Shown: positions 49,451 through 58,075 of the stretch, piece by piece | How positions within the stretch are numbered: position 1 is the first letter of the stretch | Layout: each line of letters starts with the position of its first letter | From: Brevibacterium album DSM 18261 | GTDB taxonomy: Bacteria; Actinomycetota; Actinomycetes; Actinomycetales; Brevibacteriaceae | Reading direction: 5' to 3' | Assembly: GCF_000426445.1 (NCBI RefSeq) | Contig: NZ_AUFJ01000011.1 | Coordinates: 305,253 to 369,252, forward strand | DNA: 64,000 nucleotides | The notes under the pieces: model-generated | What the model was told of the DNA's origin: nothing | Databases searched by the model: none | What the model saw: only the letters and a program-made list of their open reading frames with translations | Translations under genes and position numbers: made by a program

Positions 49451-52400
49451 GACCGCACCTCCTGGAGATCGAAGGATTCGGCCCGTTCGCGGACCTGCAG
49501 ACGATCGACTTCGACGCGGCCGGGACGGACGGCATCTTCCTCATCGCCGGCCCCACGGGCGCGGGCAAGACGACGATCCTCGACGCCCTGTGCTTCGCCC
49601 TGTACAACACGGTGCCGGGAGCCCGCGGAGCGGCCAAGGAGCTGCGCTCGACCCACGCCGCCCCCACCGTGCCGACCCGTGTGCGCCTGGAGTTCAGCGT
49701 GGACGGCCGGCGGTTCGGGGTCGAGCGCTCGCCCCAGTACGAACGGCCCCGCAGACGCGGGACCGGCACGACGACTCAGCCCCATCGCGTGGCGCTGAGC
49801 GAGCTCCGCGCGGACGGCTGGGCGGGGATCGGCCGCACCGCACAGGAGGTCCAGTCCTTCCTGCAGGAGGCGATCGGGCTGAGCGCGGCCCAGTTCACCA
49901 AGCTCATCCTGCTCCCGCAGGGCGAGTTCTCAGCCTTTCTCCACGCCGACCCCGGTGAGCGGGAGGCCATTCTCACCCGGCTCTTCTCCACCGAGCACCT
50001 CGCCGAGGTCGAACGGGTGCTCGCGGACCGCGCCGCAGAGGCCCGCCGCGGCAGTCAGTCCGCCGAGGAGCGCAGACGCTTCCGGATGGAACAGGCCTCC
50101 CAGGCGGCCTGGGAAGCCCTGCCCGCACCATCGGCAGGCGGCACCGAGCTCGACGACCTGCTCGCGCACCTCGGCCTCGCCCGGACGCTGGCGCAGGAGG
50201 CCGCCGAGGTGTGCGCGCACACCGCAGCGCTGGCGCAGGAGTTCGCCGAGGCGCATGCCGGAGCCGCGGCCGCGCTGCGCGACCGGACGACGGACCGGAC
50301 CGCCCTCCGCGAGCTGGAGGCGGCACTGTCTGCCTGGGAGGCCGGACGCGAGGCACGGGAGGAGGCAGGCAGTCGGCTCACGCTCGCCCGCGCCGCCGCA
50401 CCCCTGCTCCGGCTGCACGACGAGGCCGAGGAGGCCCGGGGCCAGGAGGAGGCCCGCGCGGCAGAGCTGCGGCAGGCACATGAGCGGCTCGTCCGGGCGC
50501 TGCCCGAGGGGTGCCCGCTCTCCTCACCCGAGGAGCTGGTCCCCGCGCTCCTCGCACAGGCGCGCACCGCCGCCGAGGAGATCCGGAACCGCCTGGACCG
50601 CCTCGCGCAGCTGCGGGCCGAGCGCGCCTCGGCCGCAGACGCGGCCGAGCGGGCCGAGTCGGCGCTCGCCGAGGCGCGGACCGCGGTGGAGGCCGGGCAG
50701 GAGGCGCAGTCCGCGGCCGCCTCCGAGGAGCGCGCCGCCCTGGACAGGCTCGAGACGCTCGCTGACGCCGCCGTTGTCCTCGAGGATCTGCGGGCCAGGC
50801 GAAGGGCGCTCGAGGCCCGCACCCGAGCCGCCGCCGAGGAGGCGCAGGCCGCGGAGGCCTGCGCCGCGGCAGCGCGCGAAGCAGAGGCCGCGGCGCTCGA
50901 ACTCGCCCGCCTGCGCCGGGCGCTGCGGGAGAGCCTCGCCGGCCGACTCGCCGCGGATCTGGGCGAGGAGGAACCCTGCCCCGTCTGCGGCAGCTGCGCC
51001 CACCCCTCCCCCGCACCCCTCCCCGAAGCTGCACCGGACCCCGAGGAGGAAGAGGCGGCCGCGGCCGCCGAGCGCCGGGCCGCTGAGAGCCTGGCAGCAG
51101 CCCGCGAGCGCCTCGAGGTCGCGCGCCGGACGCATTCCACCGCGCAGCGGGAGGCCGCAGGCATCGATCCCGCACGCCTCGAGGACGATTTGCGGACCGC
51201 ACAGGAGCGCGCGGAGGAGAGGACGCGCCTCCTCGCTGCCCGGCCCGCGCTCCGGGAGCGCTGTGCCCGTCTCGAAGCCGCACTCGATGCGCATCGACAG
51301 GCGCTCGCAGAGGCCGAGGCCCGCGCGGCGGCCGCGGCGACTGAGCACGCACGGACCGAGGCCCGCGTCTCGGAGGCCTCCGGCGAGGACAGGGAACCGC
51401 CCGCCGCGCTCACCGCGCTGGGTGTCTCCGCTCCCGCGCAGGCGGACGAGGCCGCCGGTCTGCTGCGGACGCTCGAGGAGATCGAACGGCACCGGCAGGA
51501 GTGGTCCGCGGCCGCGAAGTCCGTCGATGGGGCCGCCCGCACCCTCGCCCTCCGCCGGCGGGACCTCTCCGAGGCGCTCGGGGCCTCGCCCTTCGCCTCC
51601 GAGGAGGAGCTGCTGGCCGCGGCCCGGCTGCCACTGGCGGAGCTGGAGGCCGCCGCCGAGCAGGAGGCCCGGCAGGCGGCGCGCCTCACGGCGCAGGGCG
51701 ACGACCCGCAGATCGTGCGCGCCCGCGGGGACACCGCCTCGGAGACCGGGCTCGCGCAGGCGCTGGACCGGGCGGAGGAGCTGGCTGAGCGCTGGCGAGC
51801 CCGGCGCACCGAGGCACAGCACCGGCACGCGATCGCGGCCGACAGGGCGGAGCAGGCCGCGGCCGAGGTCCGTTCCGCGCAGGCCGAGCAGGTCAGGGAG
51901 GAGGCGCAGCTGCGGGAATGGCTGCGCGACACGGATCTCGCCGCGCTCGTGCAGGGCACCAGCAGAGAGGCCGCGCAGCGCATGTCGCTGTCCTCGTACG
52001 CGCTCGTCGCCATCTTCGCCGAGGTCGCGGCCCAGGCCTCGCACCGCCTGCTCGCGATGACGGCCGGCCGGTACCGGCTGGTCCACACCCTGCGCCACGG
52101 CGCCAGGGAGAGGCGCGCCGGCCTCGGCCTCAGGGTCGTGGACACCTTCACCGACCAGGAGCGCGATCCGCGCACACTGTCCGGCGGCGAGAGCTTCATG
52201 GCCGCGCTCGCCCTGGCACTGGGCCTCGCGGACACGGTGCGCGCCACATCGGCGGGCACGGAGCTGCAGACGCTGTTCCTCGACGAGGGATTCGGCACAC
52301 TCGACCCGGACTCCCTCGCCGATGTCCTCGCCGTCCTCGACGGACTGCGCACCGGCGGCCGCACGATCGGGATCATCTCGCACGTGAGCGAGATGCGGCA

Positions 52401-52464
52401 GACGCTGCCCACCCGCCTCGTGGTGCGGCCGGGACCCGCCGGCTCCTCGATCTCCGCGGAGTGA
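49447..52464 (+). CDS. sbcC: SbcC ATPase (Rad50-like)
   Basis: This 1005-residue SMC-like protein has an N-terminal ATPase half (MRPHLLEIEGFGPFADLQTI, Walker A GPTGAGKTT), a long Ala/Glu/Arg-rich coiled coil, a central zinc hook (CPVCGSCAHPSP) and a C-terminal half with the signature LSGGESFMAALALAL and Walker B LFLDEGFGTLD. It clamps DNA ends and hairpins for SbcD to cut. Confidence 0.93.
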   Translation: MRPHLLEIEGFGPFADLQTIDFDAAGTDGIFLIAGPTGAGKTTILDALCFALYNTVPGARGAAKELRSTHAAPTVPTRVRLEFSVDGRRFGVERSPQYERPRRRGTGTTTQPHRVALSELRADGWAGIGRTAQEVQSFLQEAIGLSAAQFTKLILLPQGEFSAFLHADPGEREAILTRLFSTEHLAEVERVLADRAAEARRGSQSAEERRRFRMEQASQAAWEALPAPSAGGTELDDLLAHLGLARTLAQEAAEVCAHTAALAQEFAEAHAGAAAALRDRTTDRTALRELEAALSAWEAGREAREEAGSRLTLARAAAPLLRLHDEAEEARGQEEARAAELRQAHERLVRALPEGCPLSSPEELVPALLAQARTAAEEIRNRLDRLAQLRAERASAADAAERAESALAEARTAVEAGQEAQSAAASEERAALDRLETLADAAVVLEDLRARRRALEARTRAAAEEAQAAEACAAAAREAEAAALELARLRRALRESLAGRLAADLGEEEPCPVCGSCAHPSPAPLPEAAPDPEEEEAAAAAERRAAESLAAARERLEVARRTHSTAQREAAGIDPARLEDDLRTAQERAEERTRLLAARPALRERCARLEAALDAHRQALAEAEARAAAAATEHARTEARVSEASGEDREPPAALTALGVSAPAQADEAAGLLRTLEEIERHRQEWSAAAKSVDGAARTLALRRRDLSEALGASPFASEEELLAAARLPLAELEAAAEQEARQAARLTAQGDDPQIVRARGDTASETGLAQALDRAEELAERWRARRTEAQHRHAIAADRAEQAAAEVRSAQAEQVREEAQLREWLRDTDLAALVQGTSREAAQRMSLSSYALVAIFAEVAAQASHRLLAMTAGRYRLVHTLRHGARERRAGLGLRVVDTFTDQERDPRTLSGGESFMAALALALGLADTVRATSAGTELQTLFLDEGFGTLDPDSLADVLAVLDGLRTGGRTIGIISHVSEMRQTLPTRLVVRPGPAGSSISAE

Positions 52465-52504
52465 CACAGGGCACCGCGTTCGCGGAATGGGCTCCCCTAT
52501 CCGC

Positions 52505-52510
52505 TACGGT
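52505..52510 (+). promoter_or_regulatory. Leaderless -10 box of parA-like gene
   Basis: TACGGT ends exactly 7 bases before GTG 52518. Confidence 0.5.
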
Positions 52511-52517
52511 AGATCCC

Positions 52518-53396
52518 GTGCTCGTCATCAGTGTCTCCAGCCTCAAAGGAGGCGTCGGGAAGACTTCGGTCGCGCTCGGCCTCGCCTCCGCCGCGTACAA
52601 CCGCGGTCTGCCCACCCTCGTCGTCGACATGGATCCGCAAGCGGATGCGTCGACGGGACTCGACGTGCCGGTGACGACGCCTCTGGACATCGCAGATGTG
52701 CTCGCCGCGCCCAGGACGAAGATCATCTCGCAGGCGATCGTGCCCTCGGGCTGGTCCGGGGACGCCGCGGGCGCCCTCGACGTCATCCCGGGCAGCCCGC
52801 GCGCGGCCGAGTTCGACCGTCCGACTCTCTCCGAGCGCTATCTGCGGCGGCTCAGCGAAGCGCTCACGACGGTCGCCGACGACTACCGCGTCGTCATCGT
52901 CGACTGCCCCCCGTCCATGAACGGCCTCACCCGGGCGGCGTGGATGGCCAGTCAGCGCGTGGCCGTCGTGACCGAACCGGGTCTCTTCTCGGTCGCGGCC
53001 GCGGACCGGGCGCTGCGAGCGATCGCGGAGCTGCGGCGCCGCGGGGCCCCTGACCTGCAGCCGCTCGGCATCGTGCCCAACCGCGTACGGACGAAGTCGC
53101 GCGAGCACGAGTACCGGATCGAGGAGATGCGCGACATGTTCGGTCCGCTCGTCCTCAGTCCTCCCATCCCCGAGCGCACCGTGCTGCAGCAGGCACAGGG
53201 CTCGGCCCGCCCCATCCACGCGTGGCCGGGCAAGATCGCCGGCGATCTCGCCGGCGCCTTCGACACCCTGCTCGATCGGGCGCTCCGGACCTCGACGATG
53301 CGCAGCCGGACACCGCGCTCGGCGCCCGAGGCCGGCGGGAGCGAGCAGGGCGAGCAGCCGCCGGCCGCCCCCGGACAGGCAGCCGACCACCGCTGA
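52518..53396 (+). CDS. ParA/MinD-family ATPase
   Basis: This 292-residue deviant-Walker ATPase starts ISVSSLKGGVGKTSVALGLA (signature Lys in KGGVGKT), with VVDMDPQADASTGLDV and VVIVDCPPSMNGLTRAAWMA. It is not beside a parB gene, so chromosome partitioning proper is probably encoded near oriC; this orphan may position other cargo or regulate its ftsR-like neighbour. The C-terminus is a disordered Pro/Ala/Glu-rich tail. It is convergent with the merR gene. Confidence 0.82.
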   Translation: MLVISVSSLKGGVGKTSVALGLASAAYNRGLPTLVVDMDPQADASTGLDVPVTTPLDIADVLAAPRTKIISQAIVPSGWSGDAAGALDVIPGSPRAAEFDRPTLSERYLRRLSEALTTVADDYRVVIVDCPPSMNGLTRAAWMASQRVAVVTEPGLFSVAAADRALRAIAELRRRGAPDLQPLGIVPNRVRTKSREHEYRIEEMRDMFGPLVLSPPIPERTVLQQAQGSARPIHAWPGKIAGDLAGAFDTLLDRALRTSTMRSRTPRSAPEAGGSEQGEQPPAAPGQAADHR

Positions 53397-53433
53397 GCTG
53401 CACAGTCGGCCTGCGCGCCGGTACGGCAGATAC

Positions 53434-53475
53434 GACAGGGCCCCGCCGGACTCTCATGTCCGGCGGGGCCCTGTC
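53434..53475. terminator. 18-bp perfect hairpin between convergent parA and merR
   Basis: Bases 53434-53451 pair perfectly with 53458-53475 around a TCTCAT loop. It lies 37 bp after the parA stop and 32 bp after the merR stop on the other strand. It is probably a bidirectional terminator. Confidence 0.8.
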
Positions 53476-53507
53476 TGCCGCAGGCTCTCCGCTGCCGAGC
53501 TCCCGCC

Positions 53508-54086
53508 TCAGCCCGCGCTGCGGGCCCGGCGCGCGGCCAGCTCGTCCATCTCCTGCGGCCGGATCTCATCGGCCGGACGCTCGCTGGGCAGCTCGGAAAG
53601 GGTGCCCTGCACCTCGCGCCACACATGGCCGACCGCGATGCCGAAGACGCCCTGCCCGCCCTGCACGAGGTCGATGACCTCGTTCGCCGAGGTGCAGGCG
53701 AAGACGCTCGAGCCGTCGCTCATGAGCGTGATCTGGGAGAGCTCCTCCACGCCCTGGTTCTGGAGGTGGCCGACCGCGACGCGGATCTGCTGGAGGGAGA
53801 CGCCCGCGTCGAGGAGGCGCTTGACGATCTTCACGACGAGCACATCGCGGAAGCTGTACAGACGCTGCGAACCCGAGCCGGTCGCCGCACGGATCGAGGG
53901 GACCACCAGCGCGGTCCGCGACCAGTAGTCGAGCTGCCGGTACGTGATGCCGACGACCTTGCACACGGTGGGTCCGCGGTAGCCGGCCTCGTCGTCGAGG
54001 ACCGGTATGTCGTCGTCGAAGAGCAGACCCTGTGCGCCGCTGGGCACGGGCCTGTCCTGCGTCATCTCCTGTTCAGAGCGGTTCAC
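53508..54086 (-). CDS. MerR-family regulator, FtsR-like
   Basis: This 192-residue regulator has a MerR winged helix: YRGPTVCKVVGITYRQLDYW, SGSQRLYSFRDVLVVKIVKR and LLDAGVSLQQIRVAVGHL, followed by a C-terminal domain (FACTSANEVIDLVQGGQGVF). The layout matches Rv1828/FtsR, an activator of ftsZ in corynebacteria. GTG 54086 has AGGAGG 7 bases upstream; an in-frame ATG at 54065 is possible. The minus-strand TAGAAT near 54155 is a likely -10. Confidence 0.85.
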   Translation of the reverse strand: MNRSEQEMTQDRPVPSGAQGLLFDDDIPVLDDEAGYRGPTVCKVVGITYRQLDYWSRTALVVPSIRAATGSGSQRLYSFRDVLVVKIVKRLLDAGVSLQQIRVAVGHLQNQGVEELSQITLMSDGSSVFACTSANEVIDLVQGGQGVFGIAVGHVWREVQGTLSELPSERPADEIRPQEMDELAARRARSAG

Positions 54087-54207
54087 ACCGACTCCTCCTT
54101 CACACCCCAGGGGGAAGCTTGGCGACAGCGAGGCCTGTGGTGCTCAACGATTCTACACCTGCCTGCGCCGCACGCCGGGGTTACGGGCACAGGACGAAGC
54201 TACGCAC

Positions 54208-54969
54208 TCACCGCAGCCGATGCACGGACCCCCGGGATAACGATTTGGGCGTGTCGCTGTTACCGGAGGAATCGAACGCGCCCGGAGCGGCGGCCAGCAG
54301 CCGGGCCCGGGGTGCGGCATAGACGCCCGTGTACTCCTGCCCGGACAGCCGCATGATCTCGTCCATGACCCGGTCCGTCGCCCGGCGCAGCGCGAAGCGG
54401 TCCGCCGCGGCCGCGGGATCGGGCCCGCCGAGCCGCAGGGGCTCGCCGAAGACCGTCCCCACCCTGCGGAGCCGCGGCAGGCGTGCTCCCGCGGGCCGCA
54501 GCCGGTCGGTGCCGACCACGGCCACGGGCACCACCGGGGCACCGGTGGCGAGGGCGAGGCGCGCGACTCCCGTGTGCCCGCGATGCAGCCGGCCGTCCGG
54601 GCTCCGGGTGCCCTCGGGGTAGATGCCGAGCACGGAACCCGATTCCAGGACGTCCTCGCCGAGTCCCAGTGAGGCTTCGGAGCCAGCGCCTCCGGCGCGG
54701 TCCATGGGCAGCTGGCCCGTCATCTCGAAGAAGCGCCGGGTGAGCGCACCGCGCACCCCGGGACGGCGGAAGTACTCGTCCTTGGCGAGATAGACCACGG
54801 GCCGGCGCAGCGCGAGCGGCACGAACACGGAGTCCATGAACGAGAGGTGGTTGGCCGCGAGGATCACGGGGCCGGAGTCCGGGACGTTGTCCACCCCGCG
54901 CGCCCACGGACGGAACAGGAGGCGCACCAGGGGGCCTACGAGTACGCGCTTGAGGAACCAGTAGAACAC
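54208..54969 (-). CDS. plsC: 1-acyl-sn-glycerol-3-phosphate acyltransferase (PlsC family)
   Basis: This 253-residue membrane-associated acyltransferase makes phosphatidic acid (or a related acylated lipid). Block I is ILAANHLSFMDSVFVP (HX4D), and block III is LGIYPEGTRSPDGRLHRG. An N-terminal hydrophobic segment (VFYWFLKRVLVGPLVRLLF) anchors it. The GTG at 54969 is the start nearest to the domain; AAAGGA lies about 12 bases upstream. A 12-bp hairpin precedes it in the leader. Confidence 0.88.
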   Translation of the reverse strand: MFYWFLKRVLVGPLVRLLFRPWARGVDNVPDSGPVILAANHLSFMDSVFVPLALRRPVVYLAKDEYFRRPGVRGALTRRFFEMTGQLPMDRAGGAGSEASLGLGEDVLESGSVLGIYPEGTRSPDGRLHRGHTGVARLALATGAPVVPVAVVGTDRLRPAGARLPRLRRVGTVFGEPLRLGGPDPAAAADRFALRRATDRVMDEIMRLSGQEYTGVYAAPRARLLAAAPGAFDSSGNSDTPKSLSRGSVHRLR

Positions 54970-54995
54970 CGCGGGGGTCCATCCTTTCGGCCGGT

Positions 54996-55039
54996 GGCAC
55001 GGGCGCCCGCACCTCCGCGGCGCCCGTGCCCTCACAGTA
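54996..55039 (-). promoter_or_regulatory. plsC promoter and 5'-terminal leader hairpin
   Basis: On the minus strand TACTGT (55039-55034) is a likely -10. A 12-bp perfect stem (55030-55019 with 55007-54996) begins at about the transcription start, so the mRNA would open with a hairpin. The ribosome-binding site lies downstream. Confidence 0.45.
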
Positions 55040-55096
55040 CAGCGGGGCGCGGACGCGGCCGGGCTCCCCGACGGGGCGGTGTGGGAAGCTGGTGCC

Positions 55097-55876
55097 ATGA
55101 CGAATCCCCGCGCACCCTGGCTGCACGAGGGCCGGCCCGGATCGGCGGCGGTGCTGCTGCTCCACGGCTTCACGGGCTCGCCCGGTGCGATGATCCCCCT
55201 CGCCGAGGCGCTCGCCGCCGAGGACGTCACCGTCAGCGTGCCCCTGCTGCCCGGCCACGGCGGGACGTGGCAGGAGCTCGCGCGCACCGGCTGGGACGAC
55301 TGGCTGGAGTGCGTGCGCCGCGAGTACGCGCGCCTCGCCGCCGGCCACCGGACCGTCGTGGTGTGCGGGCTGTCGATGGGCGGGGCGCTCGCATGCGCCC
55401 TCGCCGCCGAGCGCGGGCGCGCTGCGGGCCCCGCCGCGCTCGTGCTCGTGAATCCCGGGCTGCGGATCGACTCGCCGCTGGCGCCGCTCCTGCCGGCCCT
55501 CAGCCGGGTGGTGCCGAGCATCGGGGCCATCGGAGGGGACATCGCGGCCCCCGACGCCGTCGAGTACGCGAACGACCGCACCCCGCTCGCGGCGCTGGCC
55601 ACCTACCACCGTGCGCTGCGGGATCTGCGTGAGCGGCTCTGGGCGATCCGCTGTCCCGTGACCGTGTGCCTCTCGGGTGCGGACTCCGTGGTCTCGCCCG
55701 CGAGCCACCGCATCCTCCGCAGCAGGCTGTCCGCACCGCTGCGGACGGTCGCCCTGCGCCGCAGCCGCCACGTCGCGACCCTCGACTACGACGCACCGGT
55801 CATCGCCGACGAGGTGCGCCGCGCCCTGAATGCTGCGGTGCAGGACCCGGAGCCCGCCCCGGAGCGGCCGCTGTGA
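55097..55876 (+). CDS. Alpha/beta-hydrolase (esterase/monoacylglycerol lipase-like)
   Basis: This 259-residue alpha/beta hydrolase has LLLHGFTGSPGAM (oxyanion hole), PLLPGHGGTWQELARTGWDD, the nucleophile elbow CGLSMGGALA (Ser), LSGADSVVSPASH (Asp) and LRRSRHVATLDYD (His). It resembles thermostable carboxylesterase Est30 and bacterial monoacylglycerol lipases. The ATG 55097 gives the domain start; GAAGCT ends 6 bases upstream (weak -10). The small membrane protein gene follows with GTGA overlap, and plsC is divergent. Confidence 0.87.
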   Translation: MTNPRAPWLHEGRPGSAAVLLLHGFTGSPGAMIPLAEALAAEDVTVSVPLLPGHGGTWQELARTGWDDWLECVRREYARLAAGHRTVVVCGLSMGGALACALAAERGRAAGPAALVLVNPGLRIDSPLAPLLPALSRVVPSIGAIGGDIAAPDAVEYANDRTPLAALATYHRALRDLRERLWAIRCPVTVCLSGADSVVSPASHRILRSRLSAPLRTVALRRSRHVATLDYDAPVIADEVRRALNAAVQDPEPAPERPL

Positions 55877-56280
55877 CCGGCCGCGAGCACGAGGAGGAGC
55901 CGGAGCGCCCCGAGGAGCTCCCGGCCGAGGACCGCGTGGCCGATGCGGACTGGCAGGACTTCGTCGACAGCATCCGGATGACGACCGCCCGGGGCTCGGA
56001 GATCGCCCCCGAGGAGGTCCGCGAGGCCCTCGACGACGAGGACTGGACGCCCCCGGAGCCCGCCCCCGTGGGCTGGCGCACCGCCTCCCCCGCACTCGTG
56101 CTCGGCTTCGTCGGCGCGCTCGGCGGCCTCGCGGCCCTGCTGCTGGGCGCGCTCTTCCTCCGGCCCTTCCCCGGCTGGGCGATGCTCGTGCTGCTCGCCG
56201 TGACGATCGCCTCGGCGGCGGTGCTCTTCACGCGCCTCCCGCGGGTCCGGGACCCGGGGGCGGAGGGCGGCGAGGTCTGA
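55873..56280 (+). CDS. Small acidic membrane protein, two TM helices
   Basis: The 135-residue protein has an acidic N-terminal half (EEEPERPEELPAEDR, DADWQDFVDSIRMTT) and two predicted transmembrane helices (ALVLGFVGALGGLAALLLGA; WAMLVLLAVTIASAAVLFTR). It ends in an acidic Gly-rich tail. No family is recognised. Translation is coupled to the esterase gene (GTGA overlap at 55873), which suggests a role at the membrane with it. Confidence 0.7.
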   Translation: MTGREHEEEPERPEELPAEDRVADADWQDFVDSIRMTTARGSEIAPEEVREALDDEDWTPPEPAPVGWRTASPALVLGFVGALGGLAALLLGALFLRPFPGWAMLVLLAVTIASAAVLFTRLPRVRDPGAEGGEV

Positions 56281-56344
56281 GCCGGCCGTCCGCGCGGACC
56301 TTCCGGGCGAGGGCCGTGTCCGCGCCCCGTGGCACGATGTGCAC

Positions 56345-58075
56345 ATGCGCTCTCCCCAGCCCGATGCACCGTTCGACCGCTCGCACACGCACGCGGGCGC
56401 CGGTCAGCTCTCCCTCGCGGATCTGGGCACGCCCCTGCGCACCGTCGACTTCGTCGTCGTGGACCTCGAGACCACCGGCGCCTCCGGCAATGCGAACGAC
56501 ATCACGGAGATCGGCGCGGTCCGGGTGTGCGGCGGCGAGGTCCGGGGCGAGTTCCAGACGCTCGTGAGGCCTGAGGGCACCGCGATCTCCCCCTTCGTGA
56601 CCCGCCTCACGGGCATCACGAATGCGATGGTCGCGGATGCGCCGCCGCTCTCCGCCGTCCTGCCCTCTTTCCTCGAGTTCGCCGCGGGCGCCGTGCTCGT
56701 CGCGCACAACGCCCCCTTCGACATCGGCTTCCTGCGGCGGGCCTGCGCCCGGCTCGACTACCCCTGGCCGGCCCCGCGCGTCCTCGACACGGTCGTGCTG
56801 GCGCGCAAGCTGCTGCCGCGCTCGCAGGTGCGCGACCACAAGCTCGCGACACTGGCCCGGCACTTCAGCGCACAGGTCTCCCCCGACCACCGCGCACTGT
56901 CCGATGCCCGGGCGACGGTGGACGTCCTGCACGGCCTGTTCGGGATCCTGGGGTCCCATGGAGTCGAGACGCTGGAGGAGCTCGACACGGTGCGCGGGGC
57001 CGGCTGGTCCCGCCGCCGCAGGAAGACGCACCTCGCCGACGGCCTGCCGCACGCCCCCGGCGTCTACACGTTCCTCGACGGGTCCCGCCGCGTCCTCTAC
57101 ATCGGCTCCAGCGGCGATCTGCGCACGCGCGTGCGCTCCTATTTCACCGCGGGCGAGACCCGCGGCCGCATGACCGAGATGGTCACGGCGGCACAGGAGG
57201 TCACGCCCCTGATCTGCGCCACCGATCTCGAGGCGCGCGTCCGCGAGGTCCGCCTCATCGCGGAGCTCGATCCCCCCTACAACCGGCGCTCCCGGGGGCC
57301 GGAGAGACGGCACTGGCTCGCGCTCACGCCGGAGGCGTTCCCCCGGCTGTCCGCCGTGCGCACCCTGCGCGGCCGCGATCCCGGCGCCGTGCTCGGGCCG
57401 TTCAGGCGCCGCAGGCAGGCCGAGGCGGTGAAGAAGCTGCTCGAGCAGTGCCTGCCGCTCAAGACCTGCACGGCGGACCCGCGGAGGGCCGGGTTCTCCC
57501 CGTGCTCGGCGGCGCAGGTCGGCCGCTGCCACGGCCCGTGCGCAGGCCAGCACGATCCGGCGGACTACCTCGCGGGGCTCGATCCCCTCTCCGCGCTTCT
57601 GGCCGGCCGCCCGAGCGGCTTCCTGCGCGCGGCCCGGGAGCGGATCGGCCGGCTCGCGGCGGAGCAGCGCTACGAGACCGCGGCAGAGGTCCGGGACGCC
57701 GTGAGCGCACTGCTCGGTGCCGCCGCAGCCGAGGAGGCGCGCACCGCCCTGCGGAGCGCACCGGAGCTCACCGCAGCCGCACCCCGGCCCCAGGGCGGCT
57801 GGGATCTCGCGATCGTCCGGCACGGCAGGCTCGCGGCCGCGGGCAGCAGCCCCCAGCGAGCCGCGGTGCCCTCCGCGCTCGTCGCGCTCGCGGCCTCCGC
57901 GGAGTACGTGCCGCCGCCCGAGGCCGCCGCACCGCACACCTGGGAGGAGGAGACCGATCTGCTGCTGGCCTGGCTCACGGACGGCCGGACCAGACCCGTG
58001 ACGGCAGCGGCGCCGTGGGCGCAGGCCGCCGCGGGGTTCGGCAGGGCTCGCGCCCTCTGGCCCTCAGGACTGTGA
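56345..58075 (+). CDS. DEDD exonuclease fused to UvrC-like GIY-YIG endonuclease (Rv2191-like)
   Basis: This 576-residue protein has an N-terminal DnaQ-type DEDDh exonuclease (VVVDLETTGASGNANDITEI, LVAHNAPFDIGF, HRALSDARATVDVLHGL; residues about 35-215). Next comes a GIY-YIG domain (PGVYTFLDGSRRVLYIGSSG, residues about 238-315) and a UvrC-like cysteine cluster (FSPCSAAQVGRCHGPCAGQH). It lacks the C-terminal UvrC RNase H-like nuclease and HhH. M. tuberculosis Rv2191, which lies beside trpD, has this architecture. ATG 56345 is chosen; CACGAT ends 6 bases upstream. Confidence 0.88.
   Translation: MRSPQPDAPFDRSHTHAGAGQLSLADLGTPLRTVDFVVVDLETTGASGNANDITEIGAVRVCGGEVRGEFQTLVRPEGTAISPFVTRLTGITNAMVADAPPLSAVLPSFLEFAAGAVLVAHNAPFDIGFLRRACARLDYPWPAPRVLDTVVLARKLLPRSQVRDHKLATLARHFSAQVSPDHRALSDARATVDVLHGLFGILGSHGVETLEELDTVRGAGWSRRRRKTHLADGLPHAPGVYTFLDGSRRVLYIGSSGDLRTRVRSYFTAGETRGRMTEMVTAAQEVTPLICATDLEARVREVRLIAELDPPYNRRSRGPERRHWLALTPEAFPRLSAVRTLRGRDPGAVLGPFRRRRQAEAVKKLLEQCLPLKTCTADPRRAGFSPCSAAQVGRCHGPCAGQHDPADYLAGLDPLSALLAGRPSGFLRAARERIGRLAAEQRYETAAEVRDAVSALLGAAAAEEARTALRSAPELTAAAPRPQGGWDLAIVRHGRLAAAGSSPQRAAVPSALVALAASAEYVPPPEAAAPHTWEEETDLLLAWLTDGRTRPVTAAAPWAQAAAGFGRARALWPSGL

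Noticed and set aside
54260..56095. 611-codon frame opposite the esterase and small membrane protein genes
   Set aside because: It lies antisense to genes with clear catalytic motifs and overlaps plsC in the wrong frame; a shadow frame.
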